From contig NZ_CP047048.1 in assembly GCF_030408555.1 (NCBI RefSeq), positions 2,356,001 through 2,420,000 of the forward strand: 64,000 nt of DNA, in the 5' to 3' direction. Below, piece after piece: positions 28,383-38,506 of the stretch (position 1 is the first letter of the stretch; each line of letters starts with the position of its first letter). Under the pieces are notes generated by a model that was given only the letters and a program-made list of their open reading frames with translations, was not told where the DNA came from and searched no databases. Origin of the DNA: Corynebacterium aurimucosum (GTDB lineage: Bacteria; Actinomycetota; Actinomycetes; Mycobacteriales; Mycobacteriaceae). Both the position numbers and the translations under genes were made by a program.

Positions 28383-30356
28383 TTAAGACGCAGCCTTCTT
28401 CGCCGTCCACTTGTAGGCCGCAGCAATACCGCCAACAAAGAGGATGACGCCGACGAACTTGGCTGCCGTCCCGCCCTCGAAGATCTCCAGCGGGGACTCG
28501 CCGGCCGAGGCCGCGATGATACCCGCGTTGACCACGCCAAAGAGGGACTCGCCCACGATGAGGCCAGTAGCCAGCAGCGTACCCATGCGCTTGACAAAAT
28601 CCGGCTTGGACTGGCGGGCTGCCCAACGATTGTAGAAGTAACCCAAGAAGGCACCAATCGGCACCACAACGGTGATGGCTGCCGGCAGGTACATGCCCAT
28701 GCCCACGGCCAGCGGCGACAGAGAGTACTTGTCGGTGAAGTAGCGCAGGCACTCGTCCACGATGATGATGACGGCACCAATTGCCGCGCCCAGACCGATG
28801 AGATCCCATGGCAGGGAGTTATCGAAAATACCGGAGGCCACCGAGGACATCAGTGCGGCCTGCGGTGCAGCCAGCGCATCCTCGCCAGCGCCCTCCATGC
28901 CCTGGAAGCCAAAGCCGGTGAGCATGACCTGCAGAATCGGCGGAATCACCAGGGAACCGAAAAGGACACCGATGATGAGTGCTACCTGCTGCTTCCATGG
29001 CGTTGCCCCAACCAGCTGACCAGTCTTGAGGTCCTGCAGGTTGTCATTGGAAATAGTCGCAATGCCGAAGACAATGGCCGCGGTAAACAGCGTGTAAGCC
29101 ACCAGCGAGAGCGGTTCCGCATCCGTACCGCGGGTCACGGTGGCAATCAGCAGCGCCGCGGCGATGACCGCGATGATGCCAATAGAGGAAATCGGCGAGT
29201 TAGAGGCACCAATCAGGCCAGCCATGTAGCCGCACACCGACGCGATAACGAGGCCCACCAGCAAGGTGAAGAGCACGGAGACCGTGATCAGGACGGCCAT
29301 GTGATCGTGAATATCGGTACCGCGCACGAAGTTCCACAGCAAAAGTCCAATCGGAATCATCAGGACCAAGATGGTGCCAATGACATAGGGCGCTGGAATA
29401 TCGCGCTCCTCCACTGCCACTTGCTGGCCATCCTTGCGGTTGCGGGAGGAGGCGAAGGACTCAGCCATGCCCTTGGCAATCGGACCCGTAATCTTAATCA
29501 GCGTCCACACGGCAGCGATGGCCATGGTGCCCACGCCGATGAAGCGGATCCTATCGGAGAAGACCGTATCGACGGTCTCCATGATGGCGGCCGGATCTCC
29601 CAGACCCTCACCACCGGTGAGGATGGGCAGCAGGATGAGGTAGGAAATAACCACGCCGACGAGCATGGCGATACCGACGGCCAGTCCGACAAGGTGGCCC
29701 ACGCCGACCAGCGCCAGCGACAGGGAGGTGCCTAGCGTCGTCGCACCTGAGCCGAATTTGAAGTAGGTGGCCACCTCGGAGGCAGCCGCTTTCATTGCTG
29801 CCAGTAAAGCCATAAACGCGGAGAGGATGCCGCCAAAGACGATGACGCGCAGGCCCTTCGCGTTTTCCTCGTGGGCGGCTTCGCCGTCCTCACCGGAGCT
29901 ATCGCCCACCTTGAGGACCTCGGCCGCGGCCACACCCTCCGGGTAGGGCAGGTCCGAGCCCGTCACCAGCGCGCGGCGGAGCGGGATGGAGTACATCACG
30001 CCGAGCACACCACCGATGGCGCACACCGCGGCGGTATCGATGAAGGAAAAGCCCTGCCAGTAGCCCACCATCACCAGGCCTGGGAGCACGAAGATGATGG
30101 CGGACAAGGTACCGGCTGCCGACGCGATGGTCTGCACAATGTTGTTCTCTTTGACGTTGTGCCCGGCAAAGCGGCGCAGCACCGCCATGGAAATCACGGC
30201 GGCAGGAATGGACGTGGCAAATGTCAGGCCTACTTTAAGGCCGAGATACACGTTGGCGGCAGTAAAGATCAGAGTGATAAGTCCACCGATAATAATGCCG
30301 CGCAGCGTGAGCTCGCGGAGCGTGGACTGGGAACCTTCGGCGGTCGTCGTCGCCAT
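28383..30356 (-). CDS. OPT-family oligopeptide transporter
   Basis: A 657-residue polytopic membrane protein with about 14-16 hydrophobic segments. The N-terminal RELTLRGIIIGGLITLIFTAANVYLGLKVGLT is the family signature (residues ~14-45), and MYSIPLRRALV and the central acidic cytosolic loop follow. OPT carriers of the EAMA/YSL-like bacterial subgroup import small peptides or metal chelates with protons. AAAGGACC lies 5 nt before the ATG. The gene is single and divergent from an M20 peptidase, with which it may cooperate in peptide use (inference). Confidence 0.9.
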   Translation of the reverse strand: MATTTAEGSQSTLRELTLRGIIIGGLITLIFTAANVYLGLKVGLTFATSIPAAVISMAVLRRFAGHNVKENNIVQTIASAAGTLSAIIFVLPGLVMVGYWQGFSFIDTAAVCAIGGVLGVMYSIPLRRALVTGSDLPYPEGVAAAEVLKVGDSSGEDGEAAHEENAKGLRVIVFGGILSAFMALLAAMKAAASEVATYFKFGSGATTLGTSLSLALVGVGHLVGLAVGIAMLVGVVISYLILLPILTGGEGLGDPAAIMETVDTVFSDRIRFIGVGTMAIAAVWTLIKITGPIAKGMAESFASSRNRKDGQQVAVEERDIPAPYVIGTILVLMIPIGLLLWNFVRGTDIHDHMAVLITVSVLFTLLVGLVIASVCGYMAGLIGASNSPISSIGIIAVIAAALLIATVTRGTDAEPLSLVAYTLFTAAIVFGIATISNDNLQDLKTGQLVGATPWKQQVALIIGVLFGSLVIPPILQVMLTGFGFQGMEGAGEDALAAPQAALMSSVASGIFDNSLPWDLIGLGAAIGAVIIIVDECLRYFTDKYSLSPLAVGMGMYLPAAITVVVPIGAFLGYFYNRWAARQSKPDFVKRMGTLLATGLIVGESLFGVVNAGIIAASAGESPLEIFEGGTAAKFVGVILFVGGIAAAYKWTAKKAAS

Positions 30357-30452
30357 GTCAGGTCCTTTCTAAGGAATAGTTACTAGAACCCGGGATATAT
30401 TACTCCCTACTTGTCGATAGACCGATTCGGGGATACGAGTAGGTTGGAGGGC

Positions 30453-31820
30453 ATGACCAAGATTTCTGAGTTTGTCAGCAACGACCGAGATACCATTTTC
30501 CAGCAGCTCAAGGAGCTCGTCTCCTTCAATTCCGTCCACAACGAGCCGGGTCTAGAGGAGGAGACCGCGAAGGCAGCGGAGTGGGTTCACGCCGCGCTTG
30601 TCGACGTCGGCTTCACCCCCGAAGCCATCACCACCGCTGATGGTTCCACGGCGATCGTCGCCAAGCGCCCCGGCAAGGAAGGCGCGAAGACGGTGCTGCT
30701 CTACTCGCACTATGATGTCGTGCCCGCCGGCAACCCGGAGGCCTGGGGCTCCGATCCCTTCACGCTGACCGAGCGCGATGGCCGCTGGTACGGCCGCGGC
30801 GCCGCGGACTGCAAGGGCAACGTCGCTATGCACCTAGCGGCCCTGCGCGCACTCGACGCTCACGGTGGAACCGACCTCAACCTCACCGTGCTTATTGAGG
30901 GTTCTGAGGAACGCGGCGGCGAGGGCCTGTCCGCACTCATCGAAGAGCGCCCGGAGCTCTTTGCTGCCGACGCCATCCTCATCGCCGACGCCGGCAACGC
31001 CAAGGTGGGTGTGCCGACGCTGACGACCTCCCTGCGCGGTGGCTCGCAGATCAACGTCAAGGTCTCCACCCTCCACTCGGCTGTGCACTCCGGCCAGTTC
31101 GGCGGCGCGGCTCCCGACGCTGTCAAGGCGCTCATGCGCGCGCTGGATTCCCTGACGGATGAGTATGGCCGCACGACTATCGACGGCGTCGATTGCGAGG
31201 GCACCTGGCCGCTGGCCGAGGGCCAGGACACCGCTTACAGCGAGGAGAACTTCCGCGCCGACGCGCAGATGCTTGAGGGCACCGAGGTCATGGGCGCGAA
31301 GGACCCGGCCGGTGCCACCGCCATCGCGGATATGATTTGGGCCCGCCCGGCGATTACCGTCACCGGCTTTACCTCCACCCCGGTGGCCGAGGCCGTCAAC
31401 GCCGTGCCCGCTACCGCTGAGGCCAATATCAACCTGCGCACCCCCGCCACCATGGATCCCCGCGCCACCGCGGAGGCCGTGGCCGAGCACCTGAAGAAGC
31501 ACGTCCCGTGGGGCGCACACATCGAGGTCACCATCCTGGAGGCCAACCTGGGATTCGAAACCGATCCGGCAAAGCCCGCCGTGGCTCTGCTCGGCGAGTG
31601 CCTCGGCGAGGCTTTCGGGGCCGAGACCATCACCCAGGGCATGGGCGGATCCATCCCGCTGACCGTGGAGCTGCAGGAGAAGCACCCGAATGCCGAGATC
31701 GCGCTCTTTGGCGTCGAGGAGCCGCAGTGCACCATCCACTCCGCCAATGAGTCGGTCGACCCGAGCGAAATTGAAAAGATCGCCATCGCTGAAGCACTCT
31801 TCCTCCAGCGCTTCGCCTAG
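30453..31820 (+). CDS. M20-family dipeptidase / metallopeptidase
   Basis: A 455-residue protein with the M20 metal-site motifs LLYSHYDVVPAGN (H and D), WYGRGAADCKGNVAMH (bridging D), EGSEERGGEG (catalytic and metal Glu) and a C-terminal His in PQCTIHSANE. An internal dimerization domain is present. The ATG at 30453 follows TAGGTT by 7 nt, suggesting leaderless expression, though GGAGG within that gap could also be read as a ribosome site. It is divergent from an OPT peptide transporter, consistent with intracellular hydrolysis of imported peptides. Confidence 0.9.
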   Translation: MTKISEFVSNDRDTIFQQLKELVSFNSVHNEPGLEEETAKAAEWVHAALVDVGFTPEAITTADGSTAIVAKRPGKEGAKTVLLYSHYDVVPAGNPEAWGSDPFTLTERDGRWYGRGAADCKGNVAMHLAALRALDAHGGTDLNLTVLIEGSEERGGEGLSALIEERPELFAADAILIADAGNAKVGVPTLTTSLRGGSQINVKVSTLHSAVHSGQFGGAAPDAVKALMRALDSLTDEYGRTTIDGVDCEGTWPLAEGQDTAYSEENFRADAQMLEGTEVMGAKDPAGATAIADMIWARPAITVTGFTSTPVAEAVNAVPATAEANINLRTPATMDPRATAEAVAEHLKKHVPWGAHIEVTILEANLGFETDPAKPAVALLGECLGEAFGAETITQGMGGSIPLTVELQEKHPNAEIALFGVEEPQCTIHSANESVDPSEIEKIAIAEALFLQRFA

Positions 31821-31828
31821 GCACCAGC

Positions 31829-31862
31829 CCAACGCCCAGCCACAAGATCCGCCGGGCGTTGG
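31829..31862 (+). terminator. Hairpin after the M20 peptidase gene
   Basis: CCAACGCCC and GGGCGTTGG form a perfect 9-bp stem around a 16-nt loop, 9 bp after the stop codon, followed by TCTCCCTTCTCC. The remaining space to 32049 is AT-rich near 31920-31980, likely the mrp promoter, and contains the 13-bp palindrome TGGGTTTAACCCA at 32002-32014. Confidence 0.6.
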
Positions 31863-32049
31863 TCTCCCTTCTCCTGAGCTAGGCGGTTGGCGAGGTGGCG
31901 GAACGCCAACAGGAGACGCATATATAACTGTATGAAACGAAAATGTGAAAACTGGGATTTCAGACTGTATCGTGAGCATTAGTGAACGCCCGCCAGCGCG
32001 GTGGGTTTAACCCAGTCCCCCGACAAGGAAAGGACGCCACCGCAACCTC

Positions 32050-34965
32050 GTGCTCACTCTCTTTTGCGCCTTGGTCGTAGCATCCATCGCCGCTCCATTC
32101 CTCATTTTCTACCTTGGCCGCCGCGCCTTCGGGCTCTTGGCAATCGCCCCTGCGGTCGGCTTCTTCTGGGTACTCCAGCAGCTCACTACTGGCACGCTAC
32201 GCAACGGCAACCAGCTGGCTTATGACCTCAACTGGATGCCAGCCGCGCACCTCAATATCAGCTTCCGCATGGACGCGCTTTCCGCGTTATTCAGCCTCAT
32301 CATCTTGGGAGTAGGCGCGCTGGTCTTGCTTTATTGCTGGGGCTATTTCGACCATCCTCGGCGCCGCCTTGCCCTCTTCGGTGGCCAGATGGTGGGCTTT
32401 GCCACGGCCATGTATGGCCTGGTCATTTCCGATAATTTCCTGCTGCTCTACGTCTTCTGGGAAATCACCTCCCTGCTGTCTTTTCTCTTGGTGAGCTATT
32501 ACGGCGAGCGCGCCTCGTCGCGTCGATCAGCGCAGCAGGCGCTCATGGTGACCGTTCTAGGCGGCCTCGCCATGCTGGTCGGTATCACCCTCCTCGGCCG
32601 CCAGACCGGCGCGTGGTCTTTCAGCGGTATCGCCGCCACCGAAGACCTCGCCAACACCCCCTACCTCACCGTGGCGATCGTGCTGATTCTCTGCGGTGCG
32701 CTCTCCAAGTCCGCCATCGCCCCGGCCCACTTCTGGCTGCCCGGCGCCATGGCCGCGCCGACCCCAGTCTCGGCTTACCTGCACTCCGCAGCGATGGTGA
32801 AGGCCGGTATCTACCTCGTCGCGCGCCTTGCTCCCTCGGTGCATGACATTCCTACCTGGCACCTCGTGGTCATCCCCCTGGGCGCCTTCACCATGCTGCT
32901 CGGCGGCTGGATGGCGCTCAAGCAGCGTGACCTGAAGCTGGTTTTGGCTTATGGCACCGTCTCACAGCTGGGTTTTATCACCGCCATCATCGCCATCGGA
33001 TCCCGCGAGGCCATGCAGGCAGGACTGGCGCTAACGTTCGCGCATTCCCTCTTCAAGGCTGCGCTCTTCATGATCGTCGGTGCTATCGACCATTCGACGG
33101 GAACGAGGGACATCGACAAGCTTGCGGGCCTGGGCAGGAAGAGCCCCGCGCTGTATGTCCTAGCTATCCTCCCCGCGATGTCCATGGCGGGCATTCCACC
33201 GCTGCTGGGCTTCGTGTCCAAGGAAGCCACGCTGGAAGCCATCATGGGCGAGGAGCTGCTCGTCGGCATGCCGCGCAACATGCTACTCGTTGCCGTCGTC
33301 GTCGGCTCCGCGCTGACGATGGCCTATGCCCTGCGCTTCTTGTGGGGCGCGTTCTCCTCCAAGGGGCAGGAAGAGCCTTCGGAGGCAGTGGCACACATGC
33401 ACCACATCGGCCCCTTCCTGTGGATCCCGCCGACGGTGCTGACCTTGCTCACCATCTTCTTTGGCCTGCGGCCGCTGCCGCTATCCCACGGCATCACGCA
33501 GCACCTGGACAACACTTTTGGGACGGAGCAGGCTTCCGAACTAGCCCTATGGCATGGCTTCACCATCGCGCTGCTGCTTTCCGTGGTCATTGTCGCCGCC
33601 GGTTTCCTCCTGCACTGGCAGCGCCAGGCGCTCACGAAGGCCCAGTTCACCTACCCGGCCCTGGGCTCGGCAGATGATTCCTACGACGCCGTGATCAACG
33701 CCCTACGCCAGCTTTCCCTGCGCATCACCGCCTCCACCCAGCGCGGTTCGCTGCAGTTCAACCTCACGGTCATTTTCGCTACGCTCATGGTGCTGCCCAT
33801 CGTCATGCTCATCAACGGTGATATCACCAACGTGCACATGATCGTGGCTGAGAACCCTTGGCAGGCCATCGCTGCGGTGATCATCATCATCGCTGCTGTC
33901 GCAGCCACCGTGCTGGATAACCGCCTCTCGGGCGTCATCCTCGTCGGCGTGACCGGCTACGCCTTGTCTTTCATCTTCGCGCTACAGGGCGCGCCGGATT
34001 TGGCACTGACGCAGCTGCTTGTGGAGACCATCATCATGGTGCTCTTCATGCTGGTACTGCGCCGCATGCCGGCCAATACCGAGTGGAAGCAGGAGCCCAA
34101 AACCGGTCGCTTGCGCGCCTGGCTGGCAGTCGGCGTGGGCCTGGCCGTCACCGTGATCGGTATGTTCGCTATCAACGCCCGGCGCGAGGAGCCCATCTCG
34201 CACTACATGCCGGAGTTGGCCAAGGAGATTGGCCACGGTGCCAACACGGTCAACGTCCTGCTCGTGGACCTGCGTGCGTGGGATACCTTTGGCGAGATCA
34301 CGGTGCTCGTCATTGCCGCAACGGGTATTGCCTCGTTGATTTTCCGCACGCAAAGCTTTACCCGTGCCTCCCGCCGCCCGACCTTGCAGGTCACTGGGCG
34401 CCGCTGGCTGGCTGCAGGCGTGGAATCGGAGAAGGCGCTCAACCGCTCGCTCATGGTGGACGTGAGCACCCGTATTCTCTTCCCCTCGATGATGGTGCTG
34501 TCCCTGTACTTCTTCTTCGGCGGCCACAACGCCCCTGGCGGCGGTTTTGCTGGCGGCCTCGTGGCAGCCTTGGCGCTGATTCTGCGCTACCTAGCTGGCG
34601 GCCGCGAGGAGCTCGAAGAGGCGCTGCCACTCGACGGCGGCCGCACCATGGCGGTAGGCCTGCTGTTCTCCCTCAGCGCCGTCATCACCCCGATGCTCCT
34701 GGGCTATCCACCACTGACCTCTGGGTACACGAAGATCGGCGTACCGCTCATCGGTGATGTTTCCTTGCCGTCGGCGCTCATTTTCGACGCCGGTGTCTAC
34801 CTCATCGTCGTCGGTCTCACGCTCTATGTCTTGTCTTCCTTGGGTGCCAAGCTCGATGAGGAAGAAGAGATGCGTAAGCAGCGCGCCCGCGACCGCGCCC
34901 GTTCCCTGTCACGCCGGGCGAAAGAGAAAGAAACCACTGCCACCGCAGAGAAAGGACACGCCTAA
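32050..34965 (+). CDS. mnhA: Mrp/Mnh cation-proton antiporter subunit A (fused with B-type domain)
   Basis: A 971-residue membrane protein. The N-terminal ~500 residues are NuoL-like, with the proton-channel segments LLYVFWEITSLLSFLLV, SKSAIAPAHFWLPGAMAAPTP and HSAAMVKAG. A middle domain and the C-terminal MnhB-like region (FFFGGHNAPGGGFAGGLVAA) follow. No separate mnhB gene exists in the operon, so subunit B is supplied by this fusion. The GTG at 32050 is the first codon that fits the family start; a purine-rich AAGGAAAGGA lies rather far upstream, so the start is moderately sure. First gene of six tightly coupled mnh genes that export Na+ (or K+) in exchange for H+. Confidence 0.92.
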   Translation: MLTLFCALVVASIAAPFLIFYLGRRAFGLLAIAPAVGFFWVLQQLTTGTLRNGNQLAYDLNWMPAAHLNISFRMDALSALFSLIILGVGALVLLYCWGYFDHPRRRLALFGGQMVGFATAMYGLVISDNFLLLYVFWEITSLLSFLLVSYYGERASSRRSAQQALMVTVLGGLAMLVGITLLGRQTGAWSFSGIAATEDLANTPYLTVAIVLILCGALSKSAIAPAHFWLPGAMAAPTPVSAYLHSAAMVKAGIYLVARLAPSVHDIPTWHLVVIPLGAFTMLLGGWMALKQRDLKLVLAYGTVSQLGFITAIIAIGSREAMQAGLALTFAHSLFKAALFMIVGAIDHSTGTRDIDKLAGLGRKSPALYVLAILPAMSMAGIPPLLGFVSKEATLEAIMGEELLVGMPRNMLLVAVVVGSALTMAYALRFLWGAFSSKGQEEPSEAVAHMHHIGPFLWIPPTVLTLLTIFFGLRPLPLSHGITQHLDNTFGTEQASELALWHGFTIALLLSVVIVAAGFLLHWQRQALTKAQFTYPALGSADDSYDAVINALRQLSLRITASTQRGSLQFNLTVIFATLMVLPIVMLINGDITNVHMIVAENPWQAIAAVIIIIAAVAATVLDNRLSGVILVGVTGYALSFIFALQGAPDLALTQLLVETIIMVLFMLVLRRMPANTEWKQEPKTGRLRAWLAVGVGLAVTVIGMFAINARREEPISHYMPELAKEIGHGANTVNVLLVDLRAWDTFGEITVLVIAATGIASLIFRTQSFTRASRRPTLQVTGRRWLAAGVESEKALNRSLMVDVSTRILFPSMMVLSLYFFFGGHNAPGGGFAGGLVAALALILRYLAGGREELEEALPLDGGRTMAVGLLFSLSAVITPMLLGYPPLTSGYTKIGVPLIGDVSLPSALIFDAGVYLIVVGLTLYVLSSLGAKLDEEEEMRKQRARDRARSLSRRAKEKETTATAEKGHA

Positions 34966-35465
34966 TGGATGCCAACCTCATGCTCCTGCTCGCTGCGGGC
35001 GTGCTCTGCGGCGCCGGGGTGTACTTATTGCTAGACCGCGCCATGACCAAGATGCTGCTCGGCATCTTGCTGCTGGGCAATGGCGCGAACCTCTTCATGC
35101 TCATGGCTGGCGGCAAGGCGGGCTCACCGCCAATCGACGGCCGGACCTCCTTGCCCTATGGCGAGGACATCGCCGATCCACTGGCCCAGGCGATGATCCT
35201 CACGGCCATCGTCATTTCGATGGCACTGACTGGCTTTATCCTCACCTTGGCCTACCGCCAATATCGCTACCGCACCGCGGACGTGATTGAGGATGACACC
35301 GAGGACGCCGCCATCGCCGCGATTGCCTCACGTCCGGGCAACGCCTCGGCTGCCCCCGACCATGACGCCTCCAATGACCCGACCACCGGCCGCAACACCA
35401 AGGAAGGCGATAAATTTGGCCCCGAATTCTTCGAGGCTCCCGTGAAGGAGGCCACCGATGAGTGA
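34965..35465 (+). CDS. mnhC: Mrp antiporter subunit C
   Basis: A 166-residue NuoK-like protein with three hydrophobic segments (~5-22, ~27-46, ~75-97). The core MLLGILLLGNGANLFML and DPLAQAMILTAIVISMALTGF is conserved in MnhC/MrpC. A polar C-terminal extension of about 60 residues follows. Its ATG overlaps the mnhA stop (TAATG) and its end overlaps mnhD by 8 nt. Part of the membrane antiporter complex. Confidence 0.93.
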   Translation: MDANLMLLLAAGVLCGAGVYLLLDRAMTKMLLGILLLGNGANLFMLMAGGKAGSPPIDGRTSLPYGEDIADPLAQAMILTAIVISMALTGFILTLAYRQYRYRTADVIEDDTEDAAIAAIASRPGNASAAPDHDASNDPTTGRNTKEGDKFGPEFFEAPVKEATDE

Positions 35466-37254
35466 GACCATCTCACCCCTGGTGGATCTGCTGCTGCCCT
35501 ATATCAGCTACCTGATCCCCCTGCCGATCATCATCCCGGCCTTGGCTGCCGCGCTAGCGATGCTTTGTGCACGCAATGCCAATGCGCAGCGCCGCATCGC
35601 TTTCTTCTCCCTGCTCACGCTCGCCACCGTGAATGCCGCTCTGATTTTCATCGCGGATACCACCGGCATTCAAACCCTGCAGGTGGGCGGCTGGGACGCC
35701 CCAGTGGGCATCACGCTGGTGGCGGACCGTTTGTCCACGGTCATGCTCTTTACCTCCTCCGTCGTCCTGTTCTCCGTCATGTGGTACGCCATTTCACAGG
35801 GCGTACGCGACGGCACTAAGGACGAGCCGGTGGCGACCTTCCTGCCCACCTACATGTTGCTAACCATGGGCGTGAACGTGTCCTTCCTGGCCGGTGACTT
35901 GTTCAACCTCTACGTGGGCTTCGAAATCTTCCTCGTGGCCTCCTATGTGCTGCTGACCCTCGGCGCCTCGCCCGCGCGCGTGCGGGCCGGCGTGGGCTAC
36001 GTCATGGTCTCCATGGCCTCCTCGCTCATCTTCGTACTGGCCTTGGCTTATATCTACGCCACGGTGGGCACGATGAACATGGCCCAGATTGGCATCCGGA
36101 TGGAGGATATCCCGGCGGGCACCCGCTCCGCAGTGTTCGCCGTGCTGCTCATTGCCTTTGGTATTAAGGCGGCCGTCTTCCCGTTGGATGCCTGGCTGCC
36201 GGACTCCTACCCCACCGCACCCTCCCTCGTCACCGCGGTCTTCGCGGGCCTGCTCACCAAGGTTGGTGTCTACGCCATCATTCGCGCGCGTACCTCAATC
36301 TTCACCGATGGAGGGCTGGACGGCCTGCTCATGTGGGTCGCGCTGGCCACGATGCTCGTGGGCATTTTGGGTGCTATCGCCCAATCGGATATCAAGCGAT
36401 TGCTGTCCTTCACGCTGGTCAGCCATATCGGCTATATGATCTTCGGCGTTGCCCTCGGAACCGCGCAAGGTTTGTCGGGCGCCATTTTCTACGCCGTGCA
36501 CCACATTCTGGTCCAGACCGCGCTCTTCTTGGTGGTAGGCCTCATCGAACGCCAGGCCGGCACTTCTTCGCTGCGGCGCTTGGGCTCGCTGATTTATACC
36601 GCGCCCCTCATCGCTATTTTGTACTTCATCCCGGCCATGAACCTGGGTGGCATCCCTCCCTTCTCCGGCTTCCTGGGCAAAATCATGCTGCTCCAAGCCG
36701 GCGCGAACGAGGGCTCGTGGATGTCCTGGGTCCTCATCGGCGGCGCGGTGGTCACCTCCCTGCTCACCTTGTATGTCATGGTGCTCGTCTGGGCCAAGGG
36801 CTTCCTGCGTGACCGCGGCGACGCCCCCGAGGGCAACCTCGCCATGGTGCGTCCTTCCCCGCTGGGCGAGGTCACTGAGTACGTCGAGTTGGAAGAGCGC
36901 GACGACGTCGGCCGCGTGCCCTTCGGCATGCTGGCCTCCACGTCCCTACTCGTCATCGCTTCGGTGTCGATGTCCTTCCTGGCGGGCCCCATCTCCGGTG
37001 TCACCACCCGCGCGGCCACCTCGGCGCAGGATGATTCCATCTACCGTTATGCCGTGCTGGGTGATTCCGCCGAGGCCCCGACGCGCCACCTAGACCCCGC
37101 CGAGCGCTACGAGGAGGGCGCGGATTCCCGCAAGAACCGGAGCGAGCCCATCCCGGATCCGGAGCCGGTGGCGCCGACAACGAGGACGTCGCCAAGCGCC
37201 ACGCCCGCTCTGCCCACCACCGTGCGCAAGGATGAAAAGGAGGTATCGCGATGA
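35458..37254 (+). CDS. mnhD: Mrp antiporter subunit D
   Basis: A 598-residue NuoM/N-like subunit with about 14 TM segments. Conserved segments include LFNLYVGFEIFLVASYVLLTLG (key Glu), FGIKAAVFPLDAWLPDSYPTAPS (lysine and acidic residues of the proton path) and SDIKRLLSFTLVSHIGYM. The final ~130 residues are hydrophilic and rich in Pro, Glu and Thr. Overlaps mnhC upstream and mnhE downstream (ATGA). Confidence 0.94.
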   Translation: MSETISPLVDLLLPYISYLIPLPIIIPALAAALAMLCARNANAQRRIAFFSLLTLATVNAALIFIADTTGIQTLQVGGWDAPVGITLVADRLSTVMLFTSSVVLFSVMWYAISQGVRDGTKDEPVATFLPTYMLLTMGVNVSFLAGDLFNLYVGFEIFLVASYVLLTLGASPARVRAGVGYVMVSMASSLIFVLALAYIYATVGTMNMAQIGIRMEDIPAGTRSAVFAVLLIAFGIKAAVFPLDAWLPDSYPTAPSLVTAVFAGLLTKVGVYAIIRARTSIFTDGGLDGLLMWVALATMLVGILGAIAQSDIKRLLSFTLVSHIGYMIFGVALGTAQGLSGAIFYAVHHILVQTALFLVVGLIERQAGTSSLRRLGSLIYTAPLIAILYFIPAMNLGGIPPFSGFLGKIMLLQAGANEGSWMSWVLIGGAVVTSLLTLYVMVLVWAKGFLRDRGDAPEGNLAMVRPSPLGEVTEYVELEERDDVGRVPFGMLASTSLLVIASVSMSFLAGPISGVTTRAATSAQDDSIYRYAVLGDSAEAPTRHLDPAERYEEGADSRKNRSEPIPDPEPVAPTTRTSPSATPALPTTVRKDEKEVSR

Positions 37255-37769
37255 GATTTGCCGGGATTAAGCACCGCTTCCGGCCCTGGTTCATGGTGTG
37301 GATCATCGTCATGTGGTGCATGCTCATGGGCGAAGTCACCGTGGCGAACCTGGCAGGCGGGCTGCTTGCCAGCCTGTTCATCGTCTTCGCGCTACCGCTG
37401 CCGGCCATGCCCGTGGCAGGAATTTCGGTGAGCTGGGGCAAGCTTTTCATCTTCATGGCGCAGTGGTTTGTGGAGCTAATGGAAGCTTCCCTCAAGGTTG
37501 GCTGGCTGGCGGTGCGCCCGCAGGAAGTGCCGAAGACCGCAATTGTGAAGTTGCCGATGCGCGTGGAGAACGAGTTCGTTCTCGCGCTGGCGGTGAGCTT
37601 GTATAACCTGCAGCCGGGCGGCACGGTGTCCGATATCGATATTGCCAACCGCATGCTCACCATCCATCTCCTCAACGCTGACTCTGAGGAACACTTGGAG
37701 CGGGAGATCGCGGCGGTGCGCAAGCTGGAAGCCGATATGATTGCCATCTTCGAAAGGAGCCACCCCTGA
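37251..37769 (+). CDS. mnhE: Mrp antiporter subunit E
   Basis: A 172-residue protein with two or three N-terminal hydrophobic segments and a soluble C-terminal domain. The MnhE pattern is visible in ELMEASLKVGWLAVRP, SLYNLQPGGTVSDID and LTIHLLNADSEE. It starts in an ATGA overlap with mnhD and ends one nucleotide into mnhF. Confidence 0.92.
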   Translation: MRFAGIKHRFRPWFMVWIIVMWCMLMGEVTVANLAGGLLASLFIVFALPLPAMPVAGISVSWGKLFIFMAQWFVELMEASLKVGWLAVRPQEVPKTAIVKLPMRVENEFVLALAVSLYNLQPGGTVSDIDIANRMLTIHLLNADSEEHLEREIAAVRKLEADMIAIFERSHP

Positions 37770-38041
37770 TGGATACTGACGTGTATAACATCCTGCTCAC
37801 TGTGGCCGCGGGCTTCCTCGTGGTGGCCTTCCTCATCACCACGTGGCGCATCGTCATCGGCCCCAACTCGCTCGACCGGCTCATCGCCATGGACGGGCTC
37901 GTGGCCATGTTCCAATGCGCCCTGGCCACCTATATCTGTTGGACATTGGACACCACAGTCTCCAACGCGATGCTGGTCGTGGCGCTCCTCGGATTCATTT
38001 CGACGGTCTCCGTTACTCGCTTCAGGAAGAGGGATTCATGA
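37769..38041 (+). CDS. mnhF: Mrp antiporter subunit F
   Basis: A 90-residue protein with three TM helices and the family segment WRIVIGPNSLDRLIAMD (~31-47). The ATG overlaps the mnhE stop and the stop overlaps the mnhG ATG, so the subunits are translated in sequence. Confidence 0.93.
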   Translation: MDTDVYNILLTVAAGFLVVAFLITTWRIVIGPNSLDRLIAMDGLVAMFQCALATYICWTLDTTVSNAMLVVALLGFISTVSVTRFRKRDS

Positions 38042-38418
38042 GTTACGCACTGATTGCCGATGTCCTCTCCATCATCCTCATCCTCGTCGGCTCGATACTC
38101 ATTTTGGCGGCCGCGATTGGAGTGGCACGGTTTGGGGACACGATGGCGCGCGTGCATGCCATCGCTAAACCACAGACCACGGGGCTCATCTTCACCATTC
38201 TGGGCGCCATCATCAAGGTGACGGGTTCGGAGAGCTTCAGCGTGGCTGAGCGCGGCGACTTGGGCATCCTGGTGCTGCTTGTCCTTTTCGCCATGATCAC
38301 CAGCCCGGTGACCGCACAAAGAACCACGCGTATCGCTCGCCGCGAGGGCCTGTACGGCACGCCGGATTCGATGCTGCGCAACGAGGCCCCCGCCGCGCGT
38401 TCCCTGCGCCGAAAGTAA
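38038..38418 (+). CDS. mnhG: Mrp antiporter subunit G
   Basis: A 126-residue protein with three hydrophobic segments. GVARFGDTMARVHAIAKPQTTGL is the MnhG hallmark (~30-52). The frame is open from 37843, but the ATG at 38038, overlapping the mnhF stop (ATGA), matches the family start. The C-terminal ~35 residues are basic. Last gene of the mnh operon. Confidence 0.93.
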   Translation: MSYALIADVLSIILILVGSILILAAAIGVARFGDTMARVHAIAKPQTTGLIFTILGAIIKVTGSESFSVAERGDLGILVLLVLFAMITSPVTAQRTTRIARREGLYGTPDSMLRNEAPAARSLRRK

Positions 38419-38506
38419 GGACACGGGCCCCTTCTCCCAGGAAAAGAGGGAGCATTAATATAGGCTGCAAAAGGCAATAATAGGTGCTCATTCGAGGAGA
38501 GTCGAC

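Noticed and set aside
30834..31979. 381-codon open frame antisense to the M20 peptidase
   Set aside because: Complementary to a gene with clear metallopeptidase motifs; no start signal.
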